Source: an uncultured Castellaniella sp.
GTDB taxonomy: Bacteria > Pseudomonadota > Gammaproteobacteria > Burkholderiales > Burkholderiaceae_B
Direction of reading: 5' to 3'
Assembly (NCBI RefSeq): GCF_937988725.1
Contig: NZ_CALKHS010000010.1
Coordinates: 496,001-560,000 of the forward strand
DNA: 64,000 nucleotides
Position numbers and translations under genes: made by a program. Of this stretch, positions 6,084 through 15,936 are shown one piece after another. Below the pieces are notes generated by a model that made no database searches, was not told the origin of the DNA, and saw only the letters and a program-made list of their open reading frames with translations. Each line of letters opens with the position of its first letter. The first letter of the stretch is position 1.

Positions 6084-8285
6084 TCATGGGATGAGGTAGT
6101 TGCGCATCGTTGCGGTGACGGACAGTCGGTATGTTTTTGCAATAGTCGCTGTGGTTCCGCCGGTGCCGGTGACCATCCGCGCCACGCAGGATACGACAGT
6201 AGCAGCACGATCAATGACGGGGAAAGCAAAGCCAGGGCCTGTGCTGCTTTCGCCTGCCGAACTCAGGAACAATTGGGGCACGGCGGGGAAATCAGGATAG
6301 TCATTGACGATCGTGCCGTTACCCAGAGGCCCGCCTTGAGTGGAGACCGTGGCTCCGACCGGAATAGTGACGTCTGCACCCACCGTGAACTCCGGCATCG
6401 TACAAATAGTTCCGGAAAGGGTCGTGCCAGAAAGCGGCACCAGAGACAGCGAAGAGGAAAGGGGACTCCGGGGGGCGGTAATTTCCATCCGCACGGGGTT
6501 AACCCCCGCGGCCAGCTTGGCAAACCGAATCAGCCCCGTCAGTCCGCTGGAGTCTCCCGTGAGGTTGAAGTCGTTCAAGTGCCATGAATTCGGCTTCCCG
6601 GAGCCCTCAACAGCATTGATGACTGTGGTCACAGCCGAACTGATATCAGCCGTGAGATTGCTCACCACGATTTTGTACGGCCGGCTGATCAGGGCCAGAA
6701 GCTCGCTTCCCGCGTTGTTTAGAATATTTGCGGCGGTAGATCCAGGCCCCATGAAAACCTTGCAATCCATAAAGGCACAATCTCCACCAACCAGCTCGTG
6801 GTACGTCAATGGTGAACGCGCAGAGCCCGCGTGGGAATAGATGGTGCAGCCTTTGGCGTAAATATTTTCGCCCGCTAGCCCGATGCCGCCGTAGATCACG
6901 CAGTTTTCGTAGAAACTGTTCAGCGTGTTGCCGTGGAAGTCGGCACAATAAACTGCGGACGCAGGATCATTGGACAGCACCGAATCTTTTACATAGATCC
7001 CACGATTGGGGATGGCTCCTGGGTTGGCATTGCCGCCGACAGCCACGGCGTGCCGCCCACCAAAAGACTCCACCGATTGAATACTGATATATGCACTGTT
7101 TCCAATCACAATTCCGTAGTTCAGGCCAGAAGCCGAATCATAGATGCGATGGAAGGTGCCGTTTGAAACAGAACAGTTGTAGCTGTTCCGGATGGAGAGT
7201 GCCGACTGACCGGTCGCGCCGGGGAAAGTATTCCCTACGTATTTCGGACTGATGACGGAATCCCTGGCAAAGTCGATCCGCAAGGTATCAACGGCGCCTC
7301 CTGTGAAGGAGACGCCCCGAATGTCAACCTTGACCGTGTTGAGCTTGTACACCTTATTCGTGGCCGCCGCCGCGTAGCCACTGCGAAGGGATTCCTGCAG
7401 GGAGATCACCTGCCCTGACACCGATCGCACCCGGACATATTCCCCGTCGTAATAATTCGCTCGATACGGAGAGAACGACGAGCTCGTCGTATTCTGAATA
7501 ACCAGCAGGTCGCCCGGAGAAATTCCGGCGACGGACGTCACCGTGATGGCGCCGTTTCCGCGATATGCCGCCGCCGAAATGGTCCCGATTTCCTCGATCG
7601 ACCCGGCCACACTAAACCCTGCGGCATCCCCGTGGAAAGTAATATTGCCTTCGAGAGTGAGGTCGCCAGCGATATCGATATTGGATGTGTACCGGTACGT
7701 CTTTCCGCTGTAGTCGACAACCTTGATGCCGTTAGCCGCAGCGTATTGGAGTATCGCGGTGATGGCGGCCGTTTCATCGGACCCATCCCCCTTGACACCC
7801 AGAGTAGCCAGAGAGATCGGCTGGTTGTTGAGGGCATCCGCTGCCGTTGCCGACGCAGAGCCGGGCACCGAAGACTGGTAGCCAACCATGCCAGCCCCCG
7901 CGCTTCCCGCGAGATCCTGCCGCAGCACCTGATCCCCAACGGCCACGAATAGCCCCCCTTCGGCCAGCCAGTCGCCCGTCGTCGTGTACGGCAGGTCCAA
8001 TGCGGCCCCGGCGCGGTACAGCTCACCATCCTTCCAAAAGACCTGATTGCGCGCCGTGATCTCCAGGCCAGCGGCGTAATCTCCGATGTCCTGATAACCG
8101 GAGTTGATCAGGAAGTCTTGGAAGTCCTGCTCCATGCCGTGCCAAGTCTTGCGCTCGACGCCCAGGCGGTCGGGGGCCGATCGCTTTGTCCGGTCGTTGA
8201 CGAAGGTATCCAGATTCTCCGCGTTGTCGTACAGATCTTTAGCTGCGGCCGAGCCAACGGGATTGCCGGTTTTGAATGTCGTCAT
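6084..8285 (-). CDS. Tailspike/tail fibre with pectate-lyase-like beta-helix
   Basis: The product is 733 aa, from MTTFKTGNPVGSAAAKDLYD. The N-terminal ~130 residues are a virion-attachment region of a type common in Burkholderiales phages (DLYDNAENLD, PDRLGVERKTWHGMEQDF). LGVKGDGSDETAAITAIL (~residues 165-183) opens a Pectate_lyase_3-type right-handed beta-helix that continues to about 550, then a C-terminal beta-rich domain. It probably binds or degrades a surface polysaccharide, which makes the neighbouring O-acyltransferase relevant. The GTG at 8309 lies in the upstream terminator hairpin and was rejected as start. Confidence 0.85.
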   Translation of the reverse strand: MTTFKTGNPVGSAAAKDLYDNAENLDTFVNDRTKRSAPDRLGVERKTWHGMEQDFQDFLINSGYQDIGDYAAGLEITARNQVFWKDGELYRAGAALDLPYTTTGDWLAEGGLFVAVGDQVLRQDLAGSAGAGMVGYQSSVPGSASATAADALNNQPISLATLGVKGDGSDETAAITAILQYAAANGIKVVDYSGKTYRYTSNIDIAGDLTLEGNITFHGDAAGFSVAGSIEEIGTISAAAYRGNGAITVTSVAGISPGDLLVIQNTTSSSFSPYRANYYDGEYVRVRSVSGQVISLQESLRSGYAAAATNKVYKLNTVKVDIRGVSFTGGAVDTLRIDFARDSVISPKYVGNTFPGATGQSALSIRNSYNCSVSNGTFHRIYDSASGLNYGIVIGNSAYISIQSVESFGGRHAVAVGGNANPGAIPNRGIYVKDSVLSNDPASAVYCADFHGNTLNSFYENCVIYGGIGLAGENIYAKGCTIYSHAGSARSPLTYHELVGGDCAFMDCKVFMGPGSTAANILNNAGSELLALISRPYKIVVSNLTADISSAVTTVINAVEGSGKPNSWHLNDFNLTGDSSGLTGLIRFAKLAAGVNPVRMEITAPRSPLSSSLSLVPLSGTTLSGTICTMPEFTVGADVTIPVGATVSTQGGPLGNGTIVNDYPDFPAVPQLFLSSAGESSTGPGFAFPVIDRAATVVSCVARMVTGTGGTTATIAKTYRLSVTATMRNYLIP

Positions 8286-8298
8286 TGTGTTGCCCAAT

Positions 8299-8320
8299 AA
8301 AAAAGCCACCCGAAGGCGGC
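8299..8320 (-). terminator. Intrinsic terminator with UUCG loop before the tailspike gene
   Basis: The minus strand reads GCCGCC-TTCG-GGTGGC then TTTTTT. One pair is G-U and would be an A-C mismatch on the plus strand, so it is built for leftward RNA. The 20-mer at 8301..8320 recurs exactly at 17087..17106. Confidence 0.7.
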
Positions 8321-8342
8321 CTGGTAGTGGATTGAAGGGTGG

Positions 8343-11000
8343 TTATTCGGTCGGCGCGTTGTTGTCATCGGCGTAGACGCGCACGTCGTAATTGACCGCC
8401 GACACACTGACTTTCTCGGTGCCGGACGGCTTTATTTCTGTGATCAGCGCCGGGAAGCACCACTGTTCTGTCGCGCCGAAATACACGTGCGGCGGCTCGT
8501 GCTTGAGCGTGACGGCGGGCCAGGGCTGCGGGATGTCAGCGATCAGGCTGTATTCGTCTGGGCCAGGCGTTGCGGCCCACGGCCCCGCGATGGTGCCGTC
8601 AGGGCACCGGTAGGCCACGACGTGCGCCGCGCCCTCATCCCAGCGCAGCGGTTCACTGATGTGCAGCAGTGCGCCACCGGCAGCCGACTCAATGCCTTCC
8701 AGGATCGCGGACTGGCCGTAGCCTGGGACGTCATCGAACAGCGGCACGTAGGACAGATACTCGCTGTTGAGCGCGTCCATCTCCGTCTGGAAGCTGTAAT
8801 CCCACAACCGGTATTTCGTCGCCCTGACCTTACGCATGCCGATGCGCCACGCTCGGGTGCGGTCTGTCACCCCGTCCAGTTTCAGCTTTTCCAGCTTCAG
8901 CCGCTGACTGCCGGGCAGCGAACAGATCACGGTCTGCTTCGTCCACGTTTCGCTGTCCGTGTATTCGACTTCCACGCCGTCCGGGTCATCATGACGATGG
9001 GCTTTGAACTGACGCTGCAGTGGCTTTGTCATGTTCTGCGGGCTGTAGGCCTGCTCGAACTGCGTGCGCGCGTCATCACGCACCGCGCGGATCTGGCCGT
9101 CCGAAATTGTCATTTCCGACATGCCGGCGCGCAGGACCAGGCCGAGGGCCTCCTTCACCGTCGTCAGATCGAAAACGTGATCGGCAGTCTCGCCCCGCGC
9201 CGTCCAGATCGCATGCAGCCGCCGCAGTTCGATCATGTCCAGGTTGTCATCGGTGTAGCCGATGGAGAGCGCGATGTAGCGCACGAACGCCGAAATGTCG
9301 CTGGTTGCGACCTCCGGGCCCCAGGTGCCGTCTGGTTGCAGCGTGGGCAGCATGCGCGTGGCCACGACGTTGATCTGATTTTCCGACCGTGCCGCCAGCC
9401 GCCCGCCTGAGCGTAGCTTGACCGCCATCGTGGTCCAGTTCGGATACCGCGTGGGCGCGCCGCCGATGCGGGCTTTCAGGCCGTACCAGTGGATCGTGTC
9501 CTGGATCGTCGTCTGCGTGCCCCCGGCGCCGACACGCCTCACACGCACGGCCGGGCGCATCTGAGGCACCGTCAGACGTTCGGTGAAACCGATCTGATCG
9601 ACGGTCGCCTCGGTGTACGTTCTCCGCACGGTCGTGGACGGCCCTCCTCGGGCATCTCGATACTGGATTTCCACGGCGGCGGACAGGCTAACCAAGGACC
9701 CGTTTTCGTCGTTGATTCGCGCCAGACCCCGGGGAAAAAAGAAGTCGGCCTCCAGCACCGTCGTCAGCTCATTGCCGGGGGTCGCTATAAACTCGCTGGT
9801 CCATTCGCCGTAGACCGTGCCGCCGGCAAATGCGACGCGCACATTGGATTCCGCGCTGCTCTGAAAGCCGCCCGGCGACAGCGTGATCGACGTCTCACTG
9901 GCTACTGAGCCGATGGTGCGCACAATATCAGCGCCGAAAATCACGGCTTGATTCGGGCCTGGCGTTACCACAACGGGGTCACCGGCAGCATTGGAAAATC
10001 GCACCTTGCTGCCCACGACGGACCGAACCGTGTAAACAGCCCCGGATGCACGGGTGCCGATCCGCACCGACATGCCGACCGTCAAGGTGCCCAAGTGCCC
10101 GAAATAACCATCGAACTCGCTGACGTTCTGATACTCGATGGGCGGGCCCGGATTCTTGACTTCCTGCTGAGTCGTGATCGTGTAGAGTCGCGGATACTCC
10201 ACGTACACCTGCGTGCCCGCGCCCCACCCCGACGGGAACACTCCAGACGACCGAGTGATGCTGGACGCCGTGAGCGTGTACGCAGGAGGGTCCGTATTGT
10301 TTCGGTTTGCGAATTCCGTGGATAGTTCCAGGCCAGCTGTACCGCTGGATGTGCCGCCAACCTCTTCGGCCGTGTGCCAGTGTTCAGCGGTCGTCTGCGC
10401 GGACAGATCGGCCCCGGGCACGTAGAACTGATACGAACCATCAGCGCCCAGGGCGGAGAACGGCGTGTCGCCAACTTTCACATCGGACGCCAGGATCGCG
10501 TAGCGCCCGGGGCCAACGCAGGCGTGGAACTGCAGCCACTGTTCGCGTTTGTTGACGAAGAATCGGCGCGGCGGCGTCAGGTATTCCGGGAACCGTTTGA
10601 AGCGGCCCGCCAGTTCCGGCACGGCATCACCCAGTTTCGCAGCGTTGGCTTTGGCCTGCGAAGCTTCCAACTGGCGACCCTGCGGCGTGCTGTAACTACC
10701 GGCATCAGCGCCGCCGGGCATCAGCCAGCCGAAGAGGAAATTGAAAATGCTGCCGATGGCTTTGAAGATGCCGCCGCCGGGAACCACACGGATTTCCACC
10801 TGGTCGGATACGGCCAGGACGCGGGAATCCCACGCATCCGCCGGCAGGGCGGCACCATTGACCGACGCCAGGACCGGCTGCGCATCCAGGCCGCGCCACT
10901 CGATGCCGTGCTTGTCGAACCAGGCGCCCAGCGTACCGGCCCACTCGTGGCGCTCGATCGGCTCGCCTTCAAGTAGAGACGGATAGACATCAATCGTCAT
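8343..11000 (-). CDS. Tail tip / host-specificity protein (J-like) with N-terminal beta-grasp domain
   Basis: The product is 885 aa. Residues ~1-77 look like a ThiS/MoaD-type beta-grasp domain (VLASVNGAALPADAW...DQVEIRVVPGGG) ending in a Gly-Gly-Gly at 75-77, then a hydrophobic stretch (~78-95). The remainder resembles central tail-tip proteins of lambda-like siphoviruses. It follows the NlpC/P60 gene with an 11-bp overlap. In lambda the beta-grasp domain is on gpI, so here it appears fused to J. Receptor contact is expected through the C-terminal part or the tailspike. Confidence 0.8.
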   Translation of the reverse strand: MTIDVYPSLLEGEPIERHEWAGTLGAWFDKHGIEWRGLDAQPVLASVNGAALPADAWDSRVLAVSDQVEIRVVPGGGIFKAIGSIFNFLFGWLMPGGADAGSYSTPQGRQLEASQAKANAAKLGDAVPELAGRFKRFPEYLTPPRRFFVNKREQWLQFHACVGPGRYAILASDVKVGDTPFSALGADGSYQFYVPGADLSAQTTAEHWHTAEEVGGTSSGTAGLELSTEFANRNNTDPPAYTLTASSITRSSGVFPSGWGAGTQVYVEYPRLYTITTQQEVKNPGPPIEYQNVSEFDGYFGHLGTLTVGMSVRIGTRASGAVYTVRSVVGSKVRFSNAAGDPVVVTPGPNQAVIFGADIVRTIGSVASETSITLSPGGFQSSAESNVRVAFAGGTVYGEWTSEFIATPGNELTTVLEADFFFPRGLARINDENGSLVSLSAAVEIQYRDARGGPSTTVRRTYTEATVDQIGFTERLTVPQMRPAVRVRRVGAGGTQTTIQDTIHWYGLKARIGGAPTRYPNWTTMAVKLRSGGRLAARSENQINVVATRMLPTLQPDGTWGPEVATSDISAFVRYIALSIGYTDDNLDMIELRRLHAIWTARGETADHVFDLTTVKEALGLVLRAGMSEMTISDGQIRAVRDDARTQFEQAYSPQNMTKPLQRQFKAHRHDDPDGVEVEYTDSETWTKQTVICSLPGSQRLKLEKLKLDGVTDRTRAWRIGMRKVRATKYRLWDYSFQTEMDALNSEYLSYVPLFDDVPGYGQSAILEGIESAAGGALLHISEPLRWDEGAAHVVAYRCPDGTIAGPWAATPGPDEYSLIADIPQPWPAVTLKHEPPHVYFGATEQWCFPALITEIKPSGTEKVSVSAVNYDVRVYADDNNAPTE

Positions 11001-11382
11001 AGTAGATCACTCGCGCAAAGCGCTTTTCGAAGGTAGCTGGCCGCGTCAGGGCGGGCCCTGTGCCTTCGTCGGTCTCTAGGACCCAGGGCCGCCCATCGGC
11101 TGCAATCACGATGCCCACATGCACACACAGACGCCCAGTCCAGGCCGTGGCGATCGCGCCGGGACGTACTGACACCTCGCGGAATCCGCCGTCGTCGCGC
11201 ACAGTCAGGCATGCCGCCGTGAGGCCTTTTTTGTCCGCCGGGGAGATATCCGCGAAGGCCGGCAGCAGGGGTTTGTCGAACAGCCCTACCCTGGCCATCC
11301 GCACCAGCCCCCAACAATCGACATCCGTAGGCCCGCGCCCACCCCTCACATAGCGGGTCTGCAACAGATCATCCAGAGTCAT
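10990..11382 (-). CDS. NlpC/P60-type peptidase, tail tip assembly (gpK-like)
   Basis: The product is 130 aa. The catalytic Cys lies in DVDCWGLVRM (~residue 23) and the His in LCVHVGIVI (~88), as in NlpC/P60 cysteine peptidases. It is shorter than lambda gpK and lacks the JAB domain. It is probably part of the tail tip and cuts peptidoglycan during entry or processes the GG motif of the next gene product. The start overlaps the upstream stop (ATGA). Confidence 0.85.
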   Translation of the reverse strand: MTLDDLLQTRYVRGGRGPTDVDCWGLVRMARVGLFDKPLLPAFADISPADKKGLTAACLTVRDDGGFREVSVRPGAIATAWTGRLCVHVGIVIAADGRPWVLETDEGTGPALTRPATFEKRFARVIYYDD

Positions 11383-11861
11383 AGGTAGCGGATCCCCGGC
11401 GCCGTCTCGGACGTGTACCGCTCGCGCGGCCAGGCCGCATTCAGCAGGTCATAGTAGGCGCCCTCGAATACCGCGTCGGGGCCCTCGAAGCTGCCGCCCA
11501 CAATCGTCAGCACGACGGGTCGCCGCGCCGGCGTCGTGGGGTCGCTGGACAGGTATTCGCGGTAGATCATCGTCGCCGACTCGCCCGATTCCAGGGCGGC
11601 GTCGACGTACCGCTGGGCGCGGCCGGATACGCCCGAAACACCGAAGCGCAACGTCTGATTGCCCTTCGTGTCCTTAGACGGCAGCGCAACCGACAGAGGC
11701 CCCTGTTCAAACAGCTGCATCACGCCATCGACGCCCAACAGATGATCCTCGAAATCGGCAGCCACGCGCAGCGGCTCCAAACCCGGCACCAGGACCTCTA
11801 GGGACCCGATGATCACCTCGTCGGTCGGTGCGCTGGCATACACCACGGACAGGACAGTCAT
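11379..11861 (-). CDS. Minor tail protein, DUF1833 family
   Basis: The product is 160 aa, starting MTVLSVVYASAPTDEV. The ATG at 11861 has GGAGGA six bases before it and overlaps the upstream stop (ATGA), so it is preferred over 11879. The sequence fits DUF1833 proteins (LEVLVPGLEPLRVAAD; beta-rich), which stand between M-like and K-like tail genes. It is presumed to be a tail-tip structural component. Confidence 0.75.
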   Translation of the reverse strand: MTVLSVVYASAPTDEVIIGSLEVLVPGLEPLRVAADFEDHLLGVDGVMQLFEQGPLSVALPSKDTKGNQTLRFGVSGVSGRAQRYVDAALESGESATMIYREYLSSDPTTPARRPVVLTIVGGSFEGPDAVFEGAYYDLLNAAWPRERYTSETAPGIRYL

Positions 11862-12328
11862 GGCTGATCCTCCGGCCATTGCCGATTCATGGCGATGTCG
11901 AAAATGCTGGCGCCGATGATGTAGTCCGGCAGCAGGCCCCAGCCCGGGGGCATGAGCGGGCGTTCGTAGACTTCAAGCGATGCCGTGACCTGCCAGTGAT
12001 TGCGGCCCACGAGGTCCGGCCCCTGGTACATCTCAGCGAACCGGCACACCAGAGTGGACATGCCCAGCGGCGTCAGGCGCCGGATATTGAACCAGTCGGC
12101 GCCGTCCTGGATGCTTTCCTTGAACCAGATTTCAAAGGCCGCCGCCTCGTTCTCGGCAAACAGCCACATGAATTGCTGGATGCTGGGAACGCTCGTGAAA
12201 GATCGCCGCTGACGCGCGCGGCCCGTGGCCATGCCGGTGCGTGTGAACGGTTGAGCATGCCGGACACCATGATTCGAGCGCAGCGGATTAGGCAGGCCTT
12301 CGGGATAGTCGATATCGGTCGTAATCAT
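11858..12328 (-). CDS. Minor tail protein (gpM-like position)
   Basis: The product is 156 aa with aromatic-rich blocks (FMWLFAENEAAAFEIWFKE, DWFNIRRLTPLGMSTL). It lies directly after the tape measure gene with an ATGA overlap, the slot of gpM in lambda. The family assignment rests on position and general look. Confidence 0.7.
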   Translation of the reverse strand: MITTDIDYPEGLPNPLRSNHGVRHAQPFTRTGMATGRARQRRSFTSVPSIQQFMWLFAENEAAAFEIWFKESIQDGADWFNIRRLTPLGMSTLVCRFAEMYQGPDLVGRNHWQVTASLEVYERPLMPPGWGLLPDYIIGASIFDIAMNRQWPEDQP

Positions 12329-15324
12329 CGCCCGCGCCTCTGGACGCCATAAGTCGATTCAATGGCGCCGGCCGCCGCGCCGCCGCCCCGGATGCTGGCA
12401 ACAAACACATTCACGATGCGGTCCTCATCGCCAGCGTCGTCCTGCTGCACCTGGCCGCCCCTGGATGCGTCTTCGATCAGGTTCACGGTGATGTGTCCGC
12501 CGCCCCCGGCCTTCGTCGCGTCCTTGTTGCTGACGACCTCGCCGCGCTGGTTCGGGATCATGTACTGGCGGCCATTGGCCATGTTCAGGACCTCGGGATC
12601 ACCGTTTTCGTTCACCCGATACATACCTCCGGGGGCGACAGGGCCGCCGTATTGGCGGCCGGCCACGCCCACGGTTGCGGCTGCGGCAATGGCTGGCGCA
12701 CCCAAGGCACCGGCGGCGGCGGCGGCAGTGGCTGCAACAGCAGGGGCCAGCGCCGGGCCAACGATTGGAATTGCAGCAGTGGACGCAAAGGCAGCCTGAG
12801 CGGCCAGCGCGGTCGTGGCGGCGACCTGCCCGCTCACTGATGCTGCATACGCGGCGCCCGCCGCCGTTTGTGCGGCTTTCCCCATCACCCAGGCTTTGAC
12901 TTGCGCAATGCCCATTTGAATGAACGACTGCACGACCTGGCCCAGGATGGTGTTGGCCAGACCTCGCGCCGCGTCAACGGCCGATGCCGTGCCAGACAAG
13001 ATCCCAGAAAACACATTTGCCCCGGCCTGCCCCAATGCGTCCAGGCCGCTCATCATGGTTTCGTTCCAAACGGACTCGTTGCGGAAACGTTCTTCCTGCA
13101 GGGCAAGCATCGTCGCTTCATGCTGCTGGGCCAGCGCGCCGGCGTATTCGTAGTATTCCTGGTCGCTGATGACCTTGCGCGCCAGCATGTCCTGGTACGC
13201 GGCCAGCTGCTCCTCATACTTCGCCGTCTCGCCCTTGATGGGGTCCGCCTGGTTGATCAACTTCTGGTCGGCCTGAGCCTGCTTCAGATCGAACAACGCG
13301 CCGGCCAACTCCTTGACCTGGGCCACTTCCTCCGGCGTGGCGAACTTCGACAGCTGCGCAGCGGCCTTGGCCTGAGCCATTTCGCGGGATGCTTCGCTGG
13401 CGCCCAGCAGCTCGGTAGCCAACTCGCCGATGACCTTCGCATCTTCCTTGTGTGCGGCGACCGATTCCTTGGTTGTTTTGACGTCGGCCTTATGCGCGTT
13501 CTCAAGCTCGTAGATCTGGGTCGCCAGACGCTCGGCTTCCGCCCTTTCCTCCGCCGTCGCATTCGCTCCCAACTTCTGGATGGCCTGCAGTCGCGCGCGG
13601 GCTGCGCCGGTCAGCTTGGACAGTTCAAGCTGCTCGCGCATCGCCTTCAGGTTCTTTTCGAGCTCCGGATCGGCTTGCGCAGTCGGCCCAGACGCGGCCG
13701 CAGTGCGCCGGCCTTGCAGATCATTGATCTCCTTGGCGCGGTCATGCAGCTTGTCCAGGTTTTTCTGGGCTTCGCCGTATATCGTGCCCCAGCTCGACAT
13801 CTGGGCGGTGATCTGTGCAGCCGCAGCAGATCCGGGCGCTTCTTTCGCAAGCTGGGCCTGCAGGTCCTTCAGCTTGTCCTGGGCCTCGACGGCCAGGCGA
13901 GCGGACTCCCCGATGCGCTCCTGAATATTGGCGGCGGCCGACGACAGGCCGGCATTGCTTAACTGCTTGAGCGATGCGGTCAGGCCATCCACGGATCCGG
14001 CCAGGCCGTCCACTTTGCCGGACGCCGACTTCGAGTCGCTGCCAAACGTCACGACCGATGCTGCAGCAGACGCCAGCAGCGCGATGATGCCCACAGGTCC
14101 ACCCAGCAGTCCCAACAGACGCGACCCCACGGTAACCACAGCGGCCTGCGCGGCTTGCATCCGGGTAACCGCAGCGGCGTGTGCGGTTGCAGCAGCAGCG
14201 GCCCGACCGTGCGCTGCCGTCAGTCCGCTGGTGGCCGTGGCCTGGGCCAGCGCCGCCTGGGTGGCAGCCATATGGGCCTGCGCCAGCCGCAACTCCTCGG
14301 CGGCCTGCGCGCGGGCGGCCAGCATGGCCCGGCCGCTGGCGATAGCCGACGCCCCGAGTTGGGCGATATAGCGCGCCATCGCGCCGGCGCCAGCCACAAC
14401 CAGCAAATTGACGACCGTTTCGATATTGTTGCCCAGGCCGACCAGGGCGGCAGACAGCAACTGTGTGGCGCCGCTTGAGCGATTCGCCTCACCCACGAAG
14501 ACCGACAGATTGTTTTTCAGGTTGTTGAAGGCGTCCTTTACGGTGGTCGCCATGTCGTCGGCCGCCTGCTTGTTGTCGTCGAGCGACTTGCGCAGAGATT
14601 CGGACAACTCGCGGCCCGTGATCTTGCCCTGGGCGCCCAGCGCCAGAATCTCAGCCGTGCTGCGACCGGTGGACGCCGCCAAGTCATCGACGATGGTCGG
14701 CACAGCCGCCAGGATCGATTGCCAGCCGTCGGCCTCGACCTTGCCTTTGTTCAGCGCCTTGGTGACAGCGTCAATGGTGGTAGACGCCCGATCCGCCGCG
14801 GTCGCGTTCTTCACAAAGGCGTACGACAGACTATCCACGATATCCATGGACTGATCAGTGTCGTAACCCAGGCTTTTGAGCGTGCTGGCCGTCAGGACGT
14901 ACAGTTCTTGGGCCTCAGACAGGCTGCGATATGTGCCGTTCGCCGTCGCCAGCAAGCGCTGCTGGACGTGCTCGTACTCGGCCTGGCTGGACGTGGCCAT
15001 CGCAATGCGCTCAGCCATCTCGCCATAGGCGTCTGCCATCTCGATCAGGCCTTGGGCGGCGCGCAGCGACACCAGGCCGGCCAGCGCGCCATACAGCCCC
15101 GACACATTGCGCGTGGCGGCCGTCGATTCTGCACCCATGTTCTTGACGGCAACCGCCGTCTTCGTCATCTGGAATTGCGCCTGATTCGCGGCTTTGTCGG
15201 TCCTGCTGAACGTCTTGTTCAGACCGTCCAGCGACTTATCGACGGGCGCAACGCTGTCAAGTAGCTTGGATGTGTCGGCCTCGACCTCGTAGTAGATCGC
15301 GCCGACGTTGGTTCCGTCTGCCAT
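12325..15324 (-). CDS. Tape measure protein
   Basis: The product is 999 aa, long and Ala/Gln-rich with coiled coils throughout, e.g. residues ~340-400 and ~450-640, and hydrophobic patches at ~790-860. The N-terminal ~280 residues match the tape-measure N-terminal type (YYEVEADTSKLL, DSLSYAFVKNATAADRAS). It sets tail length and reaches the membrane at ejection. It shares 1 bp with the chaperone gene upstream (TGATG). Its length is close to lambda gpH, suggesting a long flexible tail. Confidence 0.9.
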   Translation of the reverse strand: MADGTNVGAIYYEVEADTSKLLDSVAPVDKSLDGLNKTFSRTDKAANQAQFQMTKTAVAVKNMGAESTAATRNVSGLYGALAGLVSLRAAQGLIEMADAYGEMAERIAMATSSQAEYEHVQQRLLATANGTYRSLSEAQELYVLTASTLKSLGYDTDQSMDIVDSLSYAFVKNATAADRASTTIDAVTKALNKGKVEADGWQSILAAVPTIVDDLAASTGRSTAEILALGAQGKITGRELSESLRKSLDDNKQAADDMATTVKDAFNNLKNNLSVFVGEANRSSGATQLLSAALVGLGNNIETVVNLLVVAGAGAMARYIAQLGASAIASGRAMLAARAQAAEELRLAQAHMAATQAALAQATATSGLTAAHGRAAAAATAHAAAVTRMQAAQAAVVTVGSRLLGLLGGPVGIIALLASAAASVVTFGSDSKSASGKVDGLAGSVDGLTASLKQLSNAGLSSAAANIQERIGESARLAVEAQDKLKDLQAQLAKEAPGSAAAAQITAQMSSWGTIYGEAQKNLDKLHDRAKEINDLQGRRTAAASGPTAQADPELEKNLKAMREQLELSKLTGAARARLQAIQKLGANATAEERAEAERLATQIYELENAHKADVKTTKESVAAHKEDAKVIGELATELLGASEASREMAQAKAAAQLSKFATPEEVAQVKELAGALFDLKQAQADQKLINQADPIKGETAKYEEQLAAYQDMLARKVISDQEYYEYAGALAQQHEATMLALQEERFRNESVWNETMMSGLDALGQAGANVFSGILSGTASAVDAARGLANTILGQVVQSFIQMGIAQVKAWVMGKAAQTAAGAAYAASVSGQVAATTALAAQAAFASTAAIPIVGPALAPAVAATAAAAAGALGAPAIAAAATVGVAGRQYGGPVAPGGMYRVNENGDPEVLNMANGRQYMIPNQRGEVVSNKDATKAGGGGHITVNLIEDASRGGQVQQDDAGDEDRIVNVFVASIRGGGAAAGAIESTYGVQRRGR

Positions 15325-15917
15325 CAGTGCGCCCCTTGCTTGGCCCGGCGGGCCGCCTCAACTCGCTCGAACCACTCCATGGTGGCTTCGTGCTCATCCT
15401 TCGTCGGTGCCCGCGCGCCCGGCGTGTCCTTGGATGACGGCGGGAACTTCGCCCGAAGTGCTGCGACAAGGCCGGTCATCGTCATGTGCCACGCCTCGCG
15501 CTCGGTCAGGCCCAGGTGGGCCATGGCCAGGGCAGCATGCTCGCGGGCGTCGAACTCGGTCATGTATTCCTGCTCGATATCAGCGCGGCGCGGCAGCGGC
15601 TTGGCAACGCCCACCACACCATGGCGCATCAACGACTGGGCCAGGGGGATGACATGGGCGGCCGGCGCGGTGCCGGGGATGTAGCAGATCGCATCGTCCC
15701 GTGCTTCGTAGAAGCCGAACAGGTCCGACACATCTTCATCTGCGCAGGCGAACACGACAGCCAGGCTGTCCATGAAGTCGCCGGCCATCACGCGCGCGAA
15801 CGTCTCCACGATTTCGGCAGGTTCGCCCAGGCTGGCGATGGCCGCCAGCGACGGGCGCAACAGCACATCACGGCCCGCGTGAATGCTGATTTCGCCGATC
15901 TCGGTTAGGATTCTCAT
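15324..15917 (-). CDS. Tail assembly chaperone, DUF6246-like
   Basis: The product is 197 aa from MRILTEIGEISIHAG. It sits between the tail tube gene and the tape measure, the G/GT slot. I see no obvious second frame that would make a G-T fusion. The longer frame to 16001 overlaps the divergent lipoprotein gene and was not used. It would coat the tape measure during tail assembly. No strong ribosome site precedes this ATG. Confidence 0.7.
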   Translation of the reverse strand: MRILTEIGEISIHAGRDVLLRPSLAAIASLGEPAEIVETFARVMAGDFMDSLAVVFACADEDVSDLFGFYEARDDAICYIPGTAPAAHVIPLAQSLMRHGVVGVAKPLPRRADIEQEYMTEFDAREHAALAMAHLGLTEREAWHMTMTGLVAALRAKFPPSSKDTPGARAPTKDEHEATMEWFERVEAARRAKQGAH

Positions 15918-15936
15918 GTCACAGGAGTAACTAAAA

